The translations under genes were made by a program, and so were the position numbers. From Amblyomma americanum (taxonomy: Eukaryota; Arthropoda; Arachnida; Ixodida; Ixodidae), in assembly GCF_052857255.1 (NCBI RefSeq), contig NC_135500.1, positions 162,117,689 to 162,181,688 of the forward strand: a DNA stretch of 64,000 nucleotides, given 5' to 3'. The notes below the pieces were generated by a model. It saw nothing but the letters and a program-made list of their open reading frames with translations. It was not told the DNA's origin and made no database searches. Below are positions 13,073 to 26,305 of the stretch, one piece after another. The first letter of the stretch is position 1. The number at the start of each line of letters is the position of its first letter.

Positions 13073-13717
13073 TTGTCTTACAGCACTGGCGGTAATATTC
13101 TCTCTACGGTCAGCAGCTACAAATACTTGGGTCTCGTAATTACATCTGACCTCAGATGGAACGAGCATATGTCATATATTTCAAAAAAAGCAATGCGCAA
13201 GCTTGGTTACTTGAGGAGGTCGCTTCGACAATCAACACAAGAAATCCGTCTTTTAGCGTACAAAACGTACATTAGACCAATTCTTGAGTACGCCTCAGTA
13301 GTATGGCACCCGTATACCCAGAAAAACATAACACAGTTAGAAAACATTCAAAGAAAATCGGTTAGATTTATATTCAACTGTTATAGCTGGCAAGTATCTC
13401 CGACGGTTCTTCTAAACAACGCAAACTTAGAGCCATTAAAATTGAGACGGTATAGGGACAGACTGAAATATATGTACCTACTATATCATGATATGCTGGG
13501 AATAGATAAGGATGTGTACATTAATTTAGTTTCTAAGCGCCCAACACGATCTAATCATTCGAAAAAAATTAAAGAATTTTCTTGCAGGACTAACGTGTTT
13601 AAAAACTCGTTTTTTCCACGGACAGTACGTGAGTGGAATGCGCTCACCTCGAGTACAGTGGAGTGCCCGACGGTCCAGTCATTCTGCGGCATGCTTAACA
13701 GTATGGAAGCAAAATAG
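13073..13717 (+). pseudogene. LINE reverse transcriptase C-terminal fragment
   Basis: An open frame of 214 codons whose translation begins after the RT catalytic YxDD motif, which is absent. It carries the family landmarks of the thumb and downstream region: YKYLGLVITSDLRW, then IRPILEYASVVWHPY, then LENIQRKSVRFI, then VREWNAL before the stop. In an intact element this region follows the RT fingers/palm and helps bind template RNA. The frame has no internal stop, so the copy is fairly young, but without the endonuclease and palm it cannot make an active enzyme. The listed start codon is not a true start; homology appears to begin slightly upstream near 13050. Confidence 0.8.
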
Positions 13718-13980
13718 AATTACCATCGTGTCGTTGTGCGCAATGCCTTGAGTGCTTCATATGCATGATTGTTTTCATTGTTTGTACATTTCGTTTCTTG
13801 CTCAAGTGACTGAGCATGCGTGGTTGTGTCATGCTGCTGTGTACGCGCCTTGTTGTTTTTGTCGCGCTTTACTTTATTATTATTGCTGGATTTCGTCTCT
13901 TCTTCTCACTTAAATTCTTGCGATGTTTTTCTCTATGTTCGTTTTCTTGATGTATTATTGATATGCCCACTCCTGCCTAA

Positions 13981-13997
13981 GGCCTCAAACTGAGGCC
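13981..13997 (+). other. LINE 3'-terminal hairpin
   Basis: GGCCTCA and TGAGGCC form a perfect 7-bp stem with an AAC loop, just before the A-rich tail. CR1/L2-type LINEs use such 3' structures for recognition by their own reverse transcriptase. Confidence 0.55.
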
Positions 13998-14035
13998 GGC
14001 AGTATCCTGTAAATAAATAAATAAAATAAATAAAT

Positions 14036-16735
14036 ATGCACACATCTTTGAAAGCAACTGATTCCGGACATTACGGAATAGGGAATAACTTATTCAGAAC
14101 GAAACTAATTTGTGAACTCCGTTTTTGGCCCGACGCATTTATGCAGATAATAATTAAAGCACGAAATAAATTAAACCTAGATGAGTTTATAGAGGGTTTA
14201 AACTCTACACCACCTTTTATAAGAGTCTTAGTTGGACATCTGCGTGGAACTACCTCTCTAGAACTGTAAAATATTTGTTCTGCATTTTACAGAGAAATGA
14301 TTTTAATCTAGAGCAGAAAGTACCAGTCTTTTCACCTGCATACTGCAGAGAGAAATTCAGTACTCAAGAGGAGAAGATGTCCGACTTCATAACTGATCTC
14401 TTCACTACTGTCGAGCTCCTAAGCACACACTTTTCCATGGACTTTTTGAAAAACGAACCGTCAAGTTGCTAATCTCTTGTTGCAGCAGGTCCCTATGAAA
14501 GTGCGCTCACGCTTCAACATTTAAGTTGAGTAAATAATGCAGGATAACTAACGTACCGGGAAGAATGGAGCTATATTTTGAGAGAGCTTTGTTTGCGTGT
14601 GCGCCTGTGTAGTCCAGGAGAAAGGGTGTGACATTAACCGTCACAGCTCACGCTTAGGTAAAAAAAAAACATTTGTAAAGTCAGGATCGAGTCGTGTTAC
14701 CATGTCATGGTACAAAATCAGTTTTGAAACCCAGAAAGCACTTCAACATGTTTGCTTCCACCACTCGTGTCTTTCTTTCTGGGGCCCCTTTGTTGTGCCC
14801 TCTGAAAGGCTTGCGCCGCGGCTTTGTTTGTAATGCTAAAAGCGGAGTTCATGCCGTTCAGCTTCCGAGAAGTTTAGGTAAGCCGGCTTTGTTTAGAGCA
14901 CGGAAAGTTTGACAGGCTACCTGTATAGAGAACTGCTTGTATGATGTATTCGCTGGTGAATTCCAGCGCTTTTTTTCTAATATTTTGCTCATGAAGTGCA
15001 GTTTTAAAAATTTTTCAGTGGCTATCGTATAAAATGACATCTCCAGCAATCAGAGCGGCTCAGCTGCAGAGGCGATCGGGTTGTGAGATTTAGTTCTGGT
15101 ATTTATTTTCTTTCAACGGCGCGCGCATGGGTTTCGAAACGGAATCTTAGTTCAAGCACACGCTTAGATTTGAGCAGACGTTAGAAACCACTTTGTATAT
15201 CACCCTCGGCTGCGGGTGCCTGAAAGTTAATGCAGGATTCTAAAGAAAAAACAGGTCGATTTAAACATAAATTAAGCGCTCAAACATAAAGGACTGGCAA
15301 GTGGAAGACGCCATTATCACAGCGACGATGAGAAGCCGTTTACGTGTGACATGGGCATTTTGTCTGTACTTCTGAAAGGGAAAATATGATATAAATGTGA
15401 AATGGGGCACAGTTGTTCCTTCCAGCTGCGTCGAAAACTTTATTTTGCTTGAAACTTAAGAAAACACAGAAACAAATCTGAACGTTCAGCTAATCAGACA
15501 CAGGTTGCAGTCTAAAATGCAGAGACTACACTATAGCAGTAAATTGCCCGAGTTCTCCTATCTCTCAGTTCTTTACAGAACGAGTTTACTTAGTCTAAAT
15601 ACCAACAGGAGGTAAACGGCATGTTAACTTATTCAGCAACTATCAAGAAACAAGGTGTACTGCCGCTTCGGGTAGAGATTGAGAGTGAGCCATGCTACCT
15701 CCGCTTGTATAACATGTGCTGATTTTCCTGACTCTCAATAATGGTACGCTTATTTTATTTAACAAGAAAGGAAGTCACATGAGACCACCATCACAAGATT
15801 TTATAGCACTTTTTTGGCGACGAAATTCAAGTTCAAGTTGGTCTGCGTAGAAAGCACACACCGGACCAGGCTTCGGGTATTTATTTCTTATTACGTGGAA
15901 AAGCGGCACTGAAACAAAATTTTTTTGGTAATCTTCGCTCGGCGGACTTCTATGTAAGGAGCATCCACCAACGGCCTTTGCGTTGTAAGTATAACTCACA
16001 TTCCCGTGCTCCTGATTTCAAAAGCAGGCTTACAAGGAGCAGGTATTCTACACTGCATCAACTACTGGGCTGAAAACATGCATTTCCCTAAGTAGCAAGA
16101 ACTATACCCAGAGTGACAGTTGCCGATGCTGGGGAGAAACATGGTTTTCTGGGTCCGAAATGGGCGAGCCGTAGCCTGCCGCCTTTGGTCGCAGACCCAC
16201 TTCGACCTCGCAAGTTGCATGCTTAACTTAGGAAGAAAGGTGAAAATAAAAATTGTGTGTACAACCCCAAAGATGGGAAAAGCACCGCCCAACCCCCCTC
16301 CCCCTAAAACACTGAAAAAGTAATAAGCCAATGCGAGGACACACTCTAGAACCTCCCCCATCCCCAAAGTTAAAACTAAAAATCAACTTTTTTTGTGAAG
16401 CGTCCTTGCAAATAAGGCTTCCCAGAAGGACTGTGGAAGAAAGCCTAGACAAGTCCGAGTACGTAAGCCCATGTAGCTTTCTCAACTTGATGGTCGATGG
16501 GCAGAGCATGCTCTTTGGTCCTGAAGGCCATTCTCAAAACAAAAAATTTCTTTCTTTACCGGAAGTTGGACCGGAGCAAGGTGTACTTGGTCGCATTTGC
16601 AGTGTTTTTGTTGCTGAGGACCCGTTCATTTGCATCCCAAACCACAGCCACATCCACAATAATCACCTGCTAGCTTGACTCGATAACTAAGCCCTTTTTC
16701 AATCGAGCTCCCTTGGTCGTTGTGAGGACTGGCTT
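14036..16735. other. Unrecognised intergenic DNA
   Basis: No gene or element recognised. Short open frames near 14036-14912 and 15775-16678 lack domain signatures; proline/glycine runs near 16290 and 16350 come from poly-C tracts. Confidence 0.45.
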
Positions 16736-16960
16736 CTAAAGTACCTCAACCCCTGGGAGTCTCTCCCTCGCAAGTCTTGCGACTTGCATCGCTAAGAAAT
16801 TGTGTCGCTCAGTCCGAGGGAGGTTGAGTGACTCGCACTCCTGAAGAATGTGGAATGTAGTCCTCCCGACGGAGACCACATCTTCGACACAGCTGGTCCC
16901 TTGGTTCGGTGCTCCAAGGTAAACTCTACTCTTAGACTAAATACCCGCCGGTCCGCGCGG
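16736..16960 (-). pseudogene. Probable LINE C-terminal zinc-knuckle fragment
   Basis: On the minus strand a cysteine pair (LCRRCG, about 16870-16890) and, after a frame change, FHILQECESLNLPRTERHN and a basic helix ending at a stop (16736-16738). A C-x2-C ... H-x4-C arrangement followed by R-H-N is found at the C-terminus of several non-LTR retrotransposon polyproteins, such as R2-type and I-type relatives. The split over two frames shows it is dead. The clade is uncertain and no tail was found. Confidence 0.4.
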
Positions 16961-17099
16961 TTTCGTAGGAAGCATCACTGGAAATGCTTACCGTTGCAGC
17001 GCCATTATGGCATGAAAGTGCGTCTTGACCCTGACAACTACATTTTGTTTATGCCCACACAATGATGCAAAACGCCAGGAACTTTACTTCACAAGCAAA

Positions 17100-17274
17100 G
17101 ATCCCCAGGTGGTCGAAATTATTCCGGAGCCCTCCACTACGGCACCTATTCTTCCTTTCTTCTTTCACTCCCTCCTTTATCCCTTCCCTTACGGCGCGGT
17201 TCAGGTGTCCATAGATATATGAGACAGATACTGCGCCATTTCCTTTCCCCAAAAACCAATTATTATAATTAATT
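17100..17274 (+). repeat. 5'-truncated Ruka-like SINE
   Basis: Matches the body and 3' end of the full-length SINE at 62674-62991, from GATCCCCAGGTGGTCGAAAT to CCCCAAAAACCAATTATT. The tRNA-like head is missing. It is flanked by a 7-bp direct repeat AAGCAAA (17093-17099 and 17275-17281), consistent with a target-site duplication, so the truncation probably occurred during insertion. Confidence 0.75.
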
Positions 17275-17281
17275 AAGCAAA

Positions 17282-20200
17282 CGTTTCAGCATGTTTCGGG
17301 AACTTTCTTCGGAATGAAAATTTTGAGCGCTAACATTTCCTTGAAGCGCTTTTTTTTATCAATGAACATGTGCGGGATTCAATGCGATTCTAATCAGTGA
17401 ACTCCTCCGTATTTGAACCACTGTACTTTTCTAAGCGTATGCAACCGTACAAAAAGCTTTTCCTCGAGAAAAAGGTCTTGTGGACTTATTCCTAGATAAA
17501 ATCATGGAGACCGCTTTGCGCACACTATGATTCAACACGTATGGCATCCTTATGAAAACGAATACGTATTTATGACATCCACGACCATATATTTTTTTTC
17601 TGGGGTTCATGTTTCCGTTTTGCTTCACCACCTAAAGGCAGCATCACTCGTAGCTTTGGTTTTCCAAGAATGCAGCTAATTTTTGAGATTAGAGTGGAAT
17701 GTTGGAGACGTTCACCCGCGTAAAAAATATCATGAATTACTTTTGCTTCTAAAAGTGTGAGAATGAAGAAAATTGAAAATGCTTTTTAGTTTCTACTAAT
17801 TAAGGTGGAAAAGTATAATTCCTTCATGCGACATTTGCAGTGAACGCAGAGAATATTTTCTTAACTTAGTTTTGACCATACCAACTTTTGATTTTTTATA
17901 TGTCTTACTAAAGCGCTCAGAGACTTGCAGCCTAAGTTCCCAAGCCTCACTGAGCTTAGGCTTAACCAGGTATCATAACCGTGTTATCGATGCATGACCT
18001 GAAGGTTTAGGCAAAGAGCGACTGAATATGGCCTCCATTAATTGGCGACACTTGTTATTACCTGCGTAAACCTTAGGCTACGTAGACTTCGCCTCGTCCT
18101 TTAAAGCATTGTATACCGTACTGACGTCCCATATTTTTGTGTACCCAAAATAAAGTGCAACCCATAGCTTACACAAGATAGACACCGTAATTTGTTTCCA
18201 AGTTTATAAAAGCCGATTTCTAAGGAACATCATGTAAGGCAACCAGGGATATGTCATACAGCAGGTAACATAGCTACTCATGAAAAATTAATGCTAATAT
18301 CACCACCTGAGACTCCCATATATCAGTGATTAGCTGGAAAGACCGCCATGTTGCTGGTATTTGAATGCTATAAAGTACAATGAAGGTGATAAAACGTGGC
18401 TACAGCGAGTTTCTTCTCTCAGGGTTTCAATGCCTGATCGAACTCTGTCACAGAGCGGAACATTATTCGGAATGAGATTAAGATGTTTCAAACAAGATAA
18501 AATAAGCTGCAGTAAATATTTTTGTCGTAAATATAACAACAAATAAATTACTGAATTCTACCAGATCACTTTATTGATTCCTCTGTCAAATCATTCTTGA
18601 AGTTTCAGAGGCTTTGAGCGGTCTTCATTAGGTTGTACCATCCTTATGCAGGCCACAATTGTCACGAAGTTTTATAGTAAATCAATTTTCGTCCTTGGCT
18701 CCCGTTACTTTAACCGCTACACGATCTTTTCGTGTGCCCAAGAAGTCTGATGGGTCAAAAAGGGCATATAAATGTCAGCACGTACGATCGTGCTCATCAA
18801 ATCACTCGACAAATTTAAGAAAGAAGCGCAATAGCACCGATAACGTGCTTTCTTAATGTGCCGAATCGTTTCTCGCCAGCCGGAGATACGTGATTGGTCA
18901 GTCTCGTAGTTTTCCGCAGCTGGACTTCGTGCTAGGTATAATACCAAAAAGACATTTTCAGTTATAAATCAAGAGTGCCTCATCTTGAAGTGCAGAGCTT
19001 CATGAAGTGTACATTGCTTTGGGCTGGATTGTATCAGTTGAGGTACAAACACTAAACGACCCGCTGCTGTGGTTATGGAGCAGGGCTGCAAACCACATAT
19101 TTATAGCTTCTTTGCAGACTATTGTTCCCAAATTTCAGCAGAGGTGCAATGAAACAAGTTTCCCGGACGTCTACTCCGGGGGTAACGCCATTATTACCGC
19201 TGCTGTTTTCGCCAGTGGCGTCGAGCTCCTGGTTCGGCAGCGCGTACAACTGAATGCTGAAGTCGAAGTTGCTGAGCCTATACCCGGGCGGCGCGATTAG
19301 CATCTGCGTCCGCCTCACCAATCTCGGTGGAAGAACGAGCCAAATGCATTTTGGGCCAACCTTGTGTCCCTCTTACAGAGCCGCTTTTACTCTTGCAGCA
19401 CGCACAAATGATGCTCGCACAGCTGTCGCTTAGCCACTGCTCGAGCGGCGGGATTTGCATCTGCGCCTTGCACATTTATCGAGGCACAAGTGGCCAGAGA
19501 TTCCGGTCCACGCTTTTCTGTCGCAGTAATAAAAACGCCTGCAGGTTATATTAGCCATTCCATGAACCTGAACGCGTGAAAACCAAGAGTCATCAACCCC
19601 TATACTCATGCGCTTGCGCACAATGATAAAAAAATTTCAGCAAGATGTGGCGCGTCGGTGCTATTTTCGGGACCTAAGAAAGCCAAATAGTCGTGTGCAA
19701 AGGTCATCAATCATAAAGCGGAGCACAACTGTGACCCGAGGCGTCAAAGCCCGCAAACGTCATGCGAAGTCGGCGTGGTTTATAAGTTTCCTCGGCCGTG
19801 CGGGAAAGTGTGCGTTGGCCAGACTGGTATGAGCTACAGTGAACGTGCTATGGAACATGCAAGATCTGTCGAGAAGATTTCCGGCAGAAACCTGCCTTAG
19901 CATTTTAAACACTGCGGGCCGAGAGGATGCACTTCTTCTCATGTGCCTGTATTCCTGACAAGAAAAATGACGGAATAAGAATAGAAGTTTTGGAAGCAGT
20001 GGCGATTGCGAATCACAAGGAATCCTGCATTAGCACTTCGTCCCTCGTATTCATCGATAAATAATTCAGTTATCTTAAACAATTTTATCGTTTTTTAAAG
20101 ACGACCGCTTTTAATTTTTACTTACTTCCGGTGTGGTCCTTTATACACCCTGTTTTTGTTTTTGTATATATTTCACTTTAATAATTTTTTACCCAGTTGA

Positions 20201-23200
20201 CGTCACTACTTCAGTTCGCCCGCCATCGCGCAGCATAACGTCTTCTCTGTTCGACCCTCCCCCTCATTTCACTGCATATGTGCTCGTTCGCTTGACTGAA
20301 AGCTCAGTTGTTAGTCAGCCTCGTGCGTGTTTGTTCCTTTCGGCGTGTCGTCCGTTTGTTTATTTTTTTCCCAGTATGCCACGCCAACCAACTCAGACAC
20401 AAATCGTTCTGCCGGTATTGTAGTTTTTTTTCTGTGTTTGTCGTCTCTCTCCACTCTTTAATTTCTGTTCCTGTATTCTTCCGCAGCGACGCGCGCTTCA
20501 TCACTGCTGTGCCTGAGTTGATATCCGCATGCGTTATATCGCCCTCTCCCGTCTTCTACTAATTTCATTCTCGTTGTCAGCTTCCCGTTACGCCATCGCT
20601 TCGACGTTGCCGCGAAAGCTTGTGGGGAGGCCATGAGAGATGCGCTTTAAAACAAGTTGTACAGAGACATTTTATTGCATGTAGAAGCACCCGGACGTTT
20701 TAGACCAAATAAGAGAACCCTGTCACTGCGCCCCTTTAAGCGCAGTGTCCTGTATTAGCATGGAAAACTCGTGGACCATTTAATAATGACGCAGCTGACG
20801 GCACGCAGCTGGAGGAAAATTCTCTCAAAGCGAGGAACGCAAAACCACTCAAAAACTTCTAGCAGGTTTCTTCAAGAAATATACCTGCGCTGTATTAACT
20901 CGAGTAACGGCACAAAATAAGCGCGAATCTTCAATTTGCACAGGGACAAGACACACGTACAGTGCATATGAGATCGTTTGCTGAACAAAGTTTCAGTGAC
21001 TTGGACGTAGACACGTGCTAAAGCAATATATGCCCATCGCATCAACACCATCATGCATAGTAATTTCGGCGTATGCATAGTAATCTTCATAAACGCAAGA
21101 GATCTCGATACTCATTTTTTTCATAAAGTTGCGTACTTTCAACCACTGAAGAAATTCTTGGTAGAATAACGTCCCGACATCAAATTTATTAAGAATGAGA
21201 AAGTTCCGCCCTTACTTTCAGGTGAAGCAGAAATGCTGCGTGGACTTCGGGCAAACAGAAGAGAGGAGAGAAACCCCAAAAGACGGAAATGAAATGGCTG
21301 CGTGCTTGAGGCTCGGCAGTTTTGCTCGTGCCTTCAGGATTTCGAATTAGGCGGCTAATTGATTGTGGAAACCCAAACGTACCTTATACAAAATCAATTT
21401 CTAGGCTAATTAGGGGTGCTCTCTTAAGCCGTTTCTTTTCTGTCTTGAAAAAATAAGAGAGGCTAGAGCTGCGCACGCCTGCCAAAAGGAGGATTCCGGT
21501 TTAATAAGGGTTCTCCAAGCAAGTTTCTTGTGCCAAAGTCAGTTTTACTTGTATCCATAAAACGCATAAAGACACTCGAATGTTCGTAAAGGGCGCACTA
21601 CTCACTTCAAAGAAGGCTCAAATAAGTTGCTGCGAACCGTCGGAGTTATTTCACAGATTTCTGGTTGAAGCTCCACCCTCCTTTAAATGTCACTGCTAAC
21701 GTTTTAAGACGCTCATACAAGGGCTCTGCCTCAGTCGTGATTTTCTTTATTTTAGAGTAGCGATGTATTTTAAGACTAACTAACGACACGTAGACGTCAT
21801 AGTTATATCACAGAAGCAGTCGAAGTTTTTCGCTATTTGATGAGTTCAGCAAAGTAACATTTACTTCTCTTGACAGTTGGAAGACTCAATAATTGCGTCT
21901 TGAGCCCCAAAAGAGTTTTTGTTGAATGCTGCTCACGGTGGAAAACCGTGGTGCTTGAGAAGAAATGAGACTTAAAGCGCACAAAGCGAACTACGAACCA
22001 AGTCAAATTGCGATGCGCGCTTCCTCCAGTCTCATATCATCCGCCTTGACGTTAGAGAGCTTAATGCGTTCTTGCGCTCCTAAGCGGCCGTTTTTCCACT
22101 AAAAAGCATTGCTAAATTGGCCTTCCTGTTTCATTGTTGGTAATTTTTCTTCGATCAAATGTTACACCTTTGGCGTTGAATCCCTTTATTGCCAATAAGA
22201 ACAAATTTGAGCACCAGTTGGGCCTCACCGTGCACTTACTGATTATCTCAAGTACATTTTGAATTCTGACTTCTATATTCTCGGAAAATTTCCGCATGGT
22301 TAGACGGATGGTACCAAGCCGGTATCTTTCCTTCTTAGAAGCGATCTCGCGCCGTCTATAAACGACCACATGAGGTGAAATAAGGCGGCCTAAATATTTA
22401 TGATGTGCGGATGGGTCAGTAGAGGTAGTTTTTTGGAGAGATCGCGCAGCTTCTTAGAAAATTTCAGGTATTGCGTTCCTAGCGAAGACAAAGCAAAAGG
22501 CATCAGGCTTTCCCCGTAACATAGAGCGTAGGATGTGCTGGCCCGAATGAACACAGCATAAGGGCACTTTGAGTTTTCTGTTTCTGGAGCTCTATTGCTA
22601 CTCATTTTGATCCCTTTTTTGGGGTAGCAGAAGAATTCGTAACTAGTGCTCGAAAAAATTAAAACATTTCCATAGTACCGTTCTTTAAAGATTACATGAC
22701 ATGCATGCAGTTCTTTTTCAGTTTTTACTAGATGTTAATTTTCATGAACAAGGATATGTTCATGAAGCCTTAATCACCATATTTTATGCAAAAATATGTA
22801 CCACACTTCAAAATGATTCAACTTTTTCTCAAAGAACTCTCGTGGCAAATATGGCATGACTAGAGGCGTCGTGTTAGGCAACGAGATGTGTCCTTGGTAG
22901 AAGACCAACCCTCACGGAGTACGTGGCAAACAAGGACAACGCAATTTTTTGGCTTATTTGATTCTTTGTTTAACCAAGTAGTCAATAAATACTAGTCACT
23001 GAAATGGTCAGTTTATAATGTTTTTGTCCAAGACCTGTATGACCAGTGAGCATCATGAGGCGTTATTCATAACCTAACATCAAAAATAGTTGTTTCTAAA
23101 TGGCTCTCATTTATGGCTGTCTGATTTGAAAGTACATGCACTCTGCTGCAATAGACTTTTTTTTCTTTTCTTGCGTGCATCTTGTTAGAAAGCGTTGCCG

Positions 23201-24009
23201 ACTCGGGTATAACAGGCCCAACTCCCGACCAGTAAGAAACCTCGAAACATCCTCCTCTCCTTTTATTTATTTTAAGCACGAACACTAAACATGCATTTGG
23301 AAATTGCTACTTATCCTGCGATTTGAAAAATGAGGTTTTTAACAGCGCATTGCTGTCACAACACTCGCAACAATATTCTCGGTATGAATAATTTCCGCGA
23401 ATCATTATCTCTTAAAGTTTCGTGCATAACCATTCATAATAAGGGGCAGTAGCAGCTCGTAAAAAAAAAAAGATATATACCTAAGAACACTGTCGTGCTT
23501 TTATATCTGTTATAGCCTATAGCAATCGGATAGGCAGTCTAGTTCAACCTAAATTCAATTTGGCGTCAATACACTTAGGCAAGCTGTCTCGAGAACCACA
23601 CTAATTTTTTGTTGTTATACTTTCAATTTTCCGCAATTTCAAGAACTGTTTGTACCTACACATGAAACAACATGCAGGCAACGTGGAAAATGTGAAGTAA
23701 TGTGCGATTATATCTTTCAGATTGACGCATGACTAATCGCAGAATACAAAACTAAGAAAGGGCAAAAAATATAAGTACAGGACATTTTTCTATCTTAAAT
23801 CATTCAAAGAAAACGCATGGAATACAAGCAAAACATAATCGGTAGAACGGACGCAACAAAAAAGTTATAAAGAAAGTTTAGAAACGAGTCATGAACTTAA
23901 CGCAGTTAGATCAGTACGAAAAATACGCACAACAAAACCTCAGAAATCACACAATTAGAGATCAGTGTAATAGTTCGAAAAAATCATATCACACCATTGA
24001 AATGTTTCT
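17282..24009. other. Unrecognised intergenic DNA
   Basis: No gene recognised. A weak internal duplication of about 155 bp is visible at 19265-19490. The segment 20130-20600 is pyrimidine-biased with open frames on + but no recognisable product. Minus-strand frames at 22112-22605 have no family features. Confidence 0.45.
19265..19490 (+). repeat. Imperfect 155-bp tandem duplication
   Basis: The segment around 19289 (GCGGCGCGATTAGCATCTGCG) recurs around 19444 (GCGGCGGGATTTGCATCTGCG), with weaker similarity on both sides. This suggests an old two-copy duplication with a spacing near 155 bp. Confidence 0.35.
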
Positions 24010-25172
24010 TGAGGGCCCCCTTTTGATAGTCGGGGACTTTAACGCGCATCACCCGGTATGGGGGTATAAGTACACGCAAGTAAAAGGACGCGAACCATGG
24101 ACTAGTATTCAGCAGAATGGCCTAGTGCTTCTGACGGATCCTCTAATACCTACCCGGCAGGGCAACAGTGTATCGACATACACGTCCCCGGACTTAACTC
24201 TAACCGAAGGCTGCATCTCTGCCACCTGGTGCAACACGGACGAAAACTTGGGTAGCGATCATAAAATTATAGAAATTGTAGTCGACAACGGACCACCGGT
24301 TGCCCGCACCAAGAAGGTGGCTTCGGTGAACTGGGAGGCTTTCCGAAATGGCCGCACGGGGCAGGAGGAAGGCATAAGCAACATTGATGACTGGAGTAAA
24401 AATGTCCTTCAGTCAGTCTGCGAGGCAACAGAGGAGGTACAGGTTGACGAAGAAGTCGAGAGAGTAGATCGTCACATATTCTGTCTCTGGCGCAAGAAGA
24501 AGGATCTTGAAACGCGAATCGCGCACAACAGGGGGAACAGGAACTTGCGAATACAATTGGTCGTGCTTAACAAGGAAATCCAGGAGTACGCGCTCGTTTT
24601 AACAAGGCAAAACTGGAACAACATTTACGACAAACTGGACCGGAACATCGAGAAGGCAGGTACGTGGCACTTGCTTCGGCATCTTCTAGATCCGGACAAG
24701 TCCAAACTGGAGGCCAGGCAACAACTTCACCGGCTAGTACATACATTTGACGGGACCACGGATACGCTCATATCCCAAGTCCGGGACCGGTACTTGAGCT
24801 GCGCAACGGGTACAGCTGAACCGCTACCAGATTACGGGGGGCAGGAATACCCGGACTTAGATAAACCGATAAATTTGCCGAGGTCCGGGCAGAAATAAAC
24901 AGACTGAGAACCAGGACTGCCGCGGGTCCGGACAAGGTCAGCAACCGAATTCTAAGACATTTGGACGACACGTCGATCCGACATCTCGCTGCCTTCATGC
25001 AGGAGTGTTGGGAAGCCGGTCGACTGCCTACAGCACGGAAGGACGCGAACCTTGTGTTCCTCCCGAAGCCGGGAAAACAGCCGGGTTTCGAGCACCTGCG
25101 TCCCATTTCGCTCACGTCGTGCGTGGGCAAACTGATTGAACATGTGATTCAGACTCGGCTGAACCGACTCTT
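24010..25172 (+). mobile_element. I-clade LINE fragment: endonuclease plus start of RT
   Basis: Part of a non-LTR retrotransposon, truncated at both ends. It starts inside the APE-type endonuclease (GDFNAHHPVWGYKY), runs through the linker and enters the reverse transcriptase (PISLTSCVGKLIEHVI). It is then cut abruptly at about 25172, where opposite-strand Gypsy sequence begins. The endonuclease would nick target DNA and the RT would copy the element RNA there. The same clade supplies the nested element at 26306-28001, but the two fragments overlap too little to be pieces of one copy. Confidence 0.8.
24017..25172 (+). pseudogene. Endonuclease/reverse transcriptase fragment, frameshifted
   Basis: The open frame ending at 24898 contains endonuclease landmarks in order: PLLIVGDFNAHH, YTSPDLTL and GSDHKI, the last two being typical active-site motifs of APE endonucleases. 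A single frameshift near 24874 moves the reading into the next frame. That frame continues with TAAGPDKVSNRILRHLDD, ECWEAGRLP, LPKPGK and LRPISLTSCVGK, which are RT motifs 0 to 2. The catalytic palm (YxDD) is missing because of the junction at about 25172. The first 42 codons upstream of 24017 in the same frame look like unrelated flanking DNA. Confidence 0.8.
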
Positions 25173-26299
25173 CCCCTGTAAGATCCTCGTCCTTCACCAG
25201 GCTTCTCAGAACCAAAACTGTGCTGGCTCCGCTGTCTCTAAGCCCCAATATAGGACGGTCCCCTATTTTTCCCAACCACCGCCGGCCTTGCTGCTTTTTT
25301 TCCATCGGCGTTTGCTTTCCTTTCAGCTGTGGAACTTCGGGTGGCGTGACAAGTTCTACCCTAAAGTCGACAACGCATGCAACTTGGTCCTGCGTTCTGT
25401 ATCGGCACTCATCCAGAGTATGACCCCTCCTCTTAAAACCTTGACACAAAACCTGTGTTTGTTGGGCAGCGCAACTAGTTCGACAGTCAGCTGCACGGTG
25501 TCCCACCTTGCCGCAGAAAAAACACATTACTGGCGCCTTAGATGCACTGCCATATGCTCTTGGTTTTGCCGCATCTGTCTCTAGGATCTTTTGGGTTTCC
25601 TCCTTTGCCTTACTCACATTTCTTAGCCCTTGAGGCTCGAGGAATTAGTCTGCAGTGTCGGCGAACTCTTTTAATGAACACAACTTCCTTTCTTTTAGGA
25701 ATAGCGCTAGCTTTGAGCTGCAGCGCGCTAAAAATTCCTTTGTGACCAGCTTGTCACGCACCCCTTCAAAACTCTTTTCTGTGTTTGACATATCAAGTCA
25801 CCTATCAAAATAGTTGCTCAGCCTGCAGGAAAACTGCTTAGCGGTTTCCGAATCCTCAGGTTTCGCGGTGCGAAATCTCTCACGAAAACCCTCTGCCGTA
25901 AACCTGAATCTTTGGAGTAGCGCCTTTTTACTTTCTCGTAGTCCATGGAATCAGCAGCCGGCATCCTTCCAAACACATTCATCGCCTCTCCGACTAAATA
26001 CATGCTCAATGCCGTGGACCATTCACTGCGCTCCCAGCCTTGCCCCAAAGCTCTCCACTCGAATCGTTGCAGATATGCGTCCAGATCATCTCTTTTGTCA
26101 TCAAAAGGAGCCATCAGCTTTCTTGCTCAAACTCTGGCCGGTCTAGCAGATTCTGTACCCGCTAAGGAACGCTGATCATTGTCCGTGGTGATCTCCGCAT
26201 ATCCTCCCGCAACATGCGCCTGTTTCCACAAAATAAACTCCTTCTCCCGTTCTATCCTTCCTTTCTCCTGCTCTTCTTCCTCGCGAGCTCTTCTCTTTG
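25173..26299 (-). pseudogene. Gypsy Gag (SCAN-like) and protease, 3' portion
   Basis: From high to low coordinates the translation shows: the charged Gag helix (REEEEQEKGRI, near 26270); DAYLQRFEWRALGQGW (near 26070); a SCAN-like capsid segment (RDKLVTKEFLARCSSKLALF, near 25720); a CCHC zinc knuckle CFFCGKVGHRAADC (near 25520); a second, damaged knuckle CQGFKRRGHTLDEC; then the aspartic protease active site LRDSGAS (near 25240). Gag coats the RNA genome and the protease matures the polyprotein. A frameshift lies near 25930 and in-frame stops fall between 25640 and 25800. Vertebrate SCAN domains are thought to derive from Gypsy Gag of this type. Confidence 0.75.
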
Positions 26300-26305
26300 C
26301 CTCGC
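26300..26305. repeat. Possible target-site duplication of nested LINE (left)
   Basis: CCTCGC here and at 28002-28007 flank the nested LINE at the points where Gag reading stops and resumes. Six bases is short and could be partly chance, since the Gag helix region is itself repetitive. Confidence 0.4.

Larger units (their letters stand above)
13050..14035 (+). mobile_element. 5'-truncated CR1/Jockey-like LINE, 3' end
   Basis: The 3' portion of a non-LTR retrotransposon: about 220 codons from the C-terminal side of the reverse transcriptase, then an untranslated region of about 290 bp. It ends in a perfect 7-bp hairpin (GGCCTCA-AAC-TGAGGCC, 13981-13997) and an AAATAAAT-type tail (about 14010-14035). 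Severe 5' truncation is the normal outcome of target-primed reverse transcription. Target-site duplications were not located. Confidence 0.8.
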
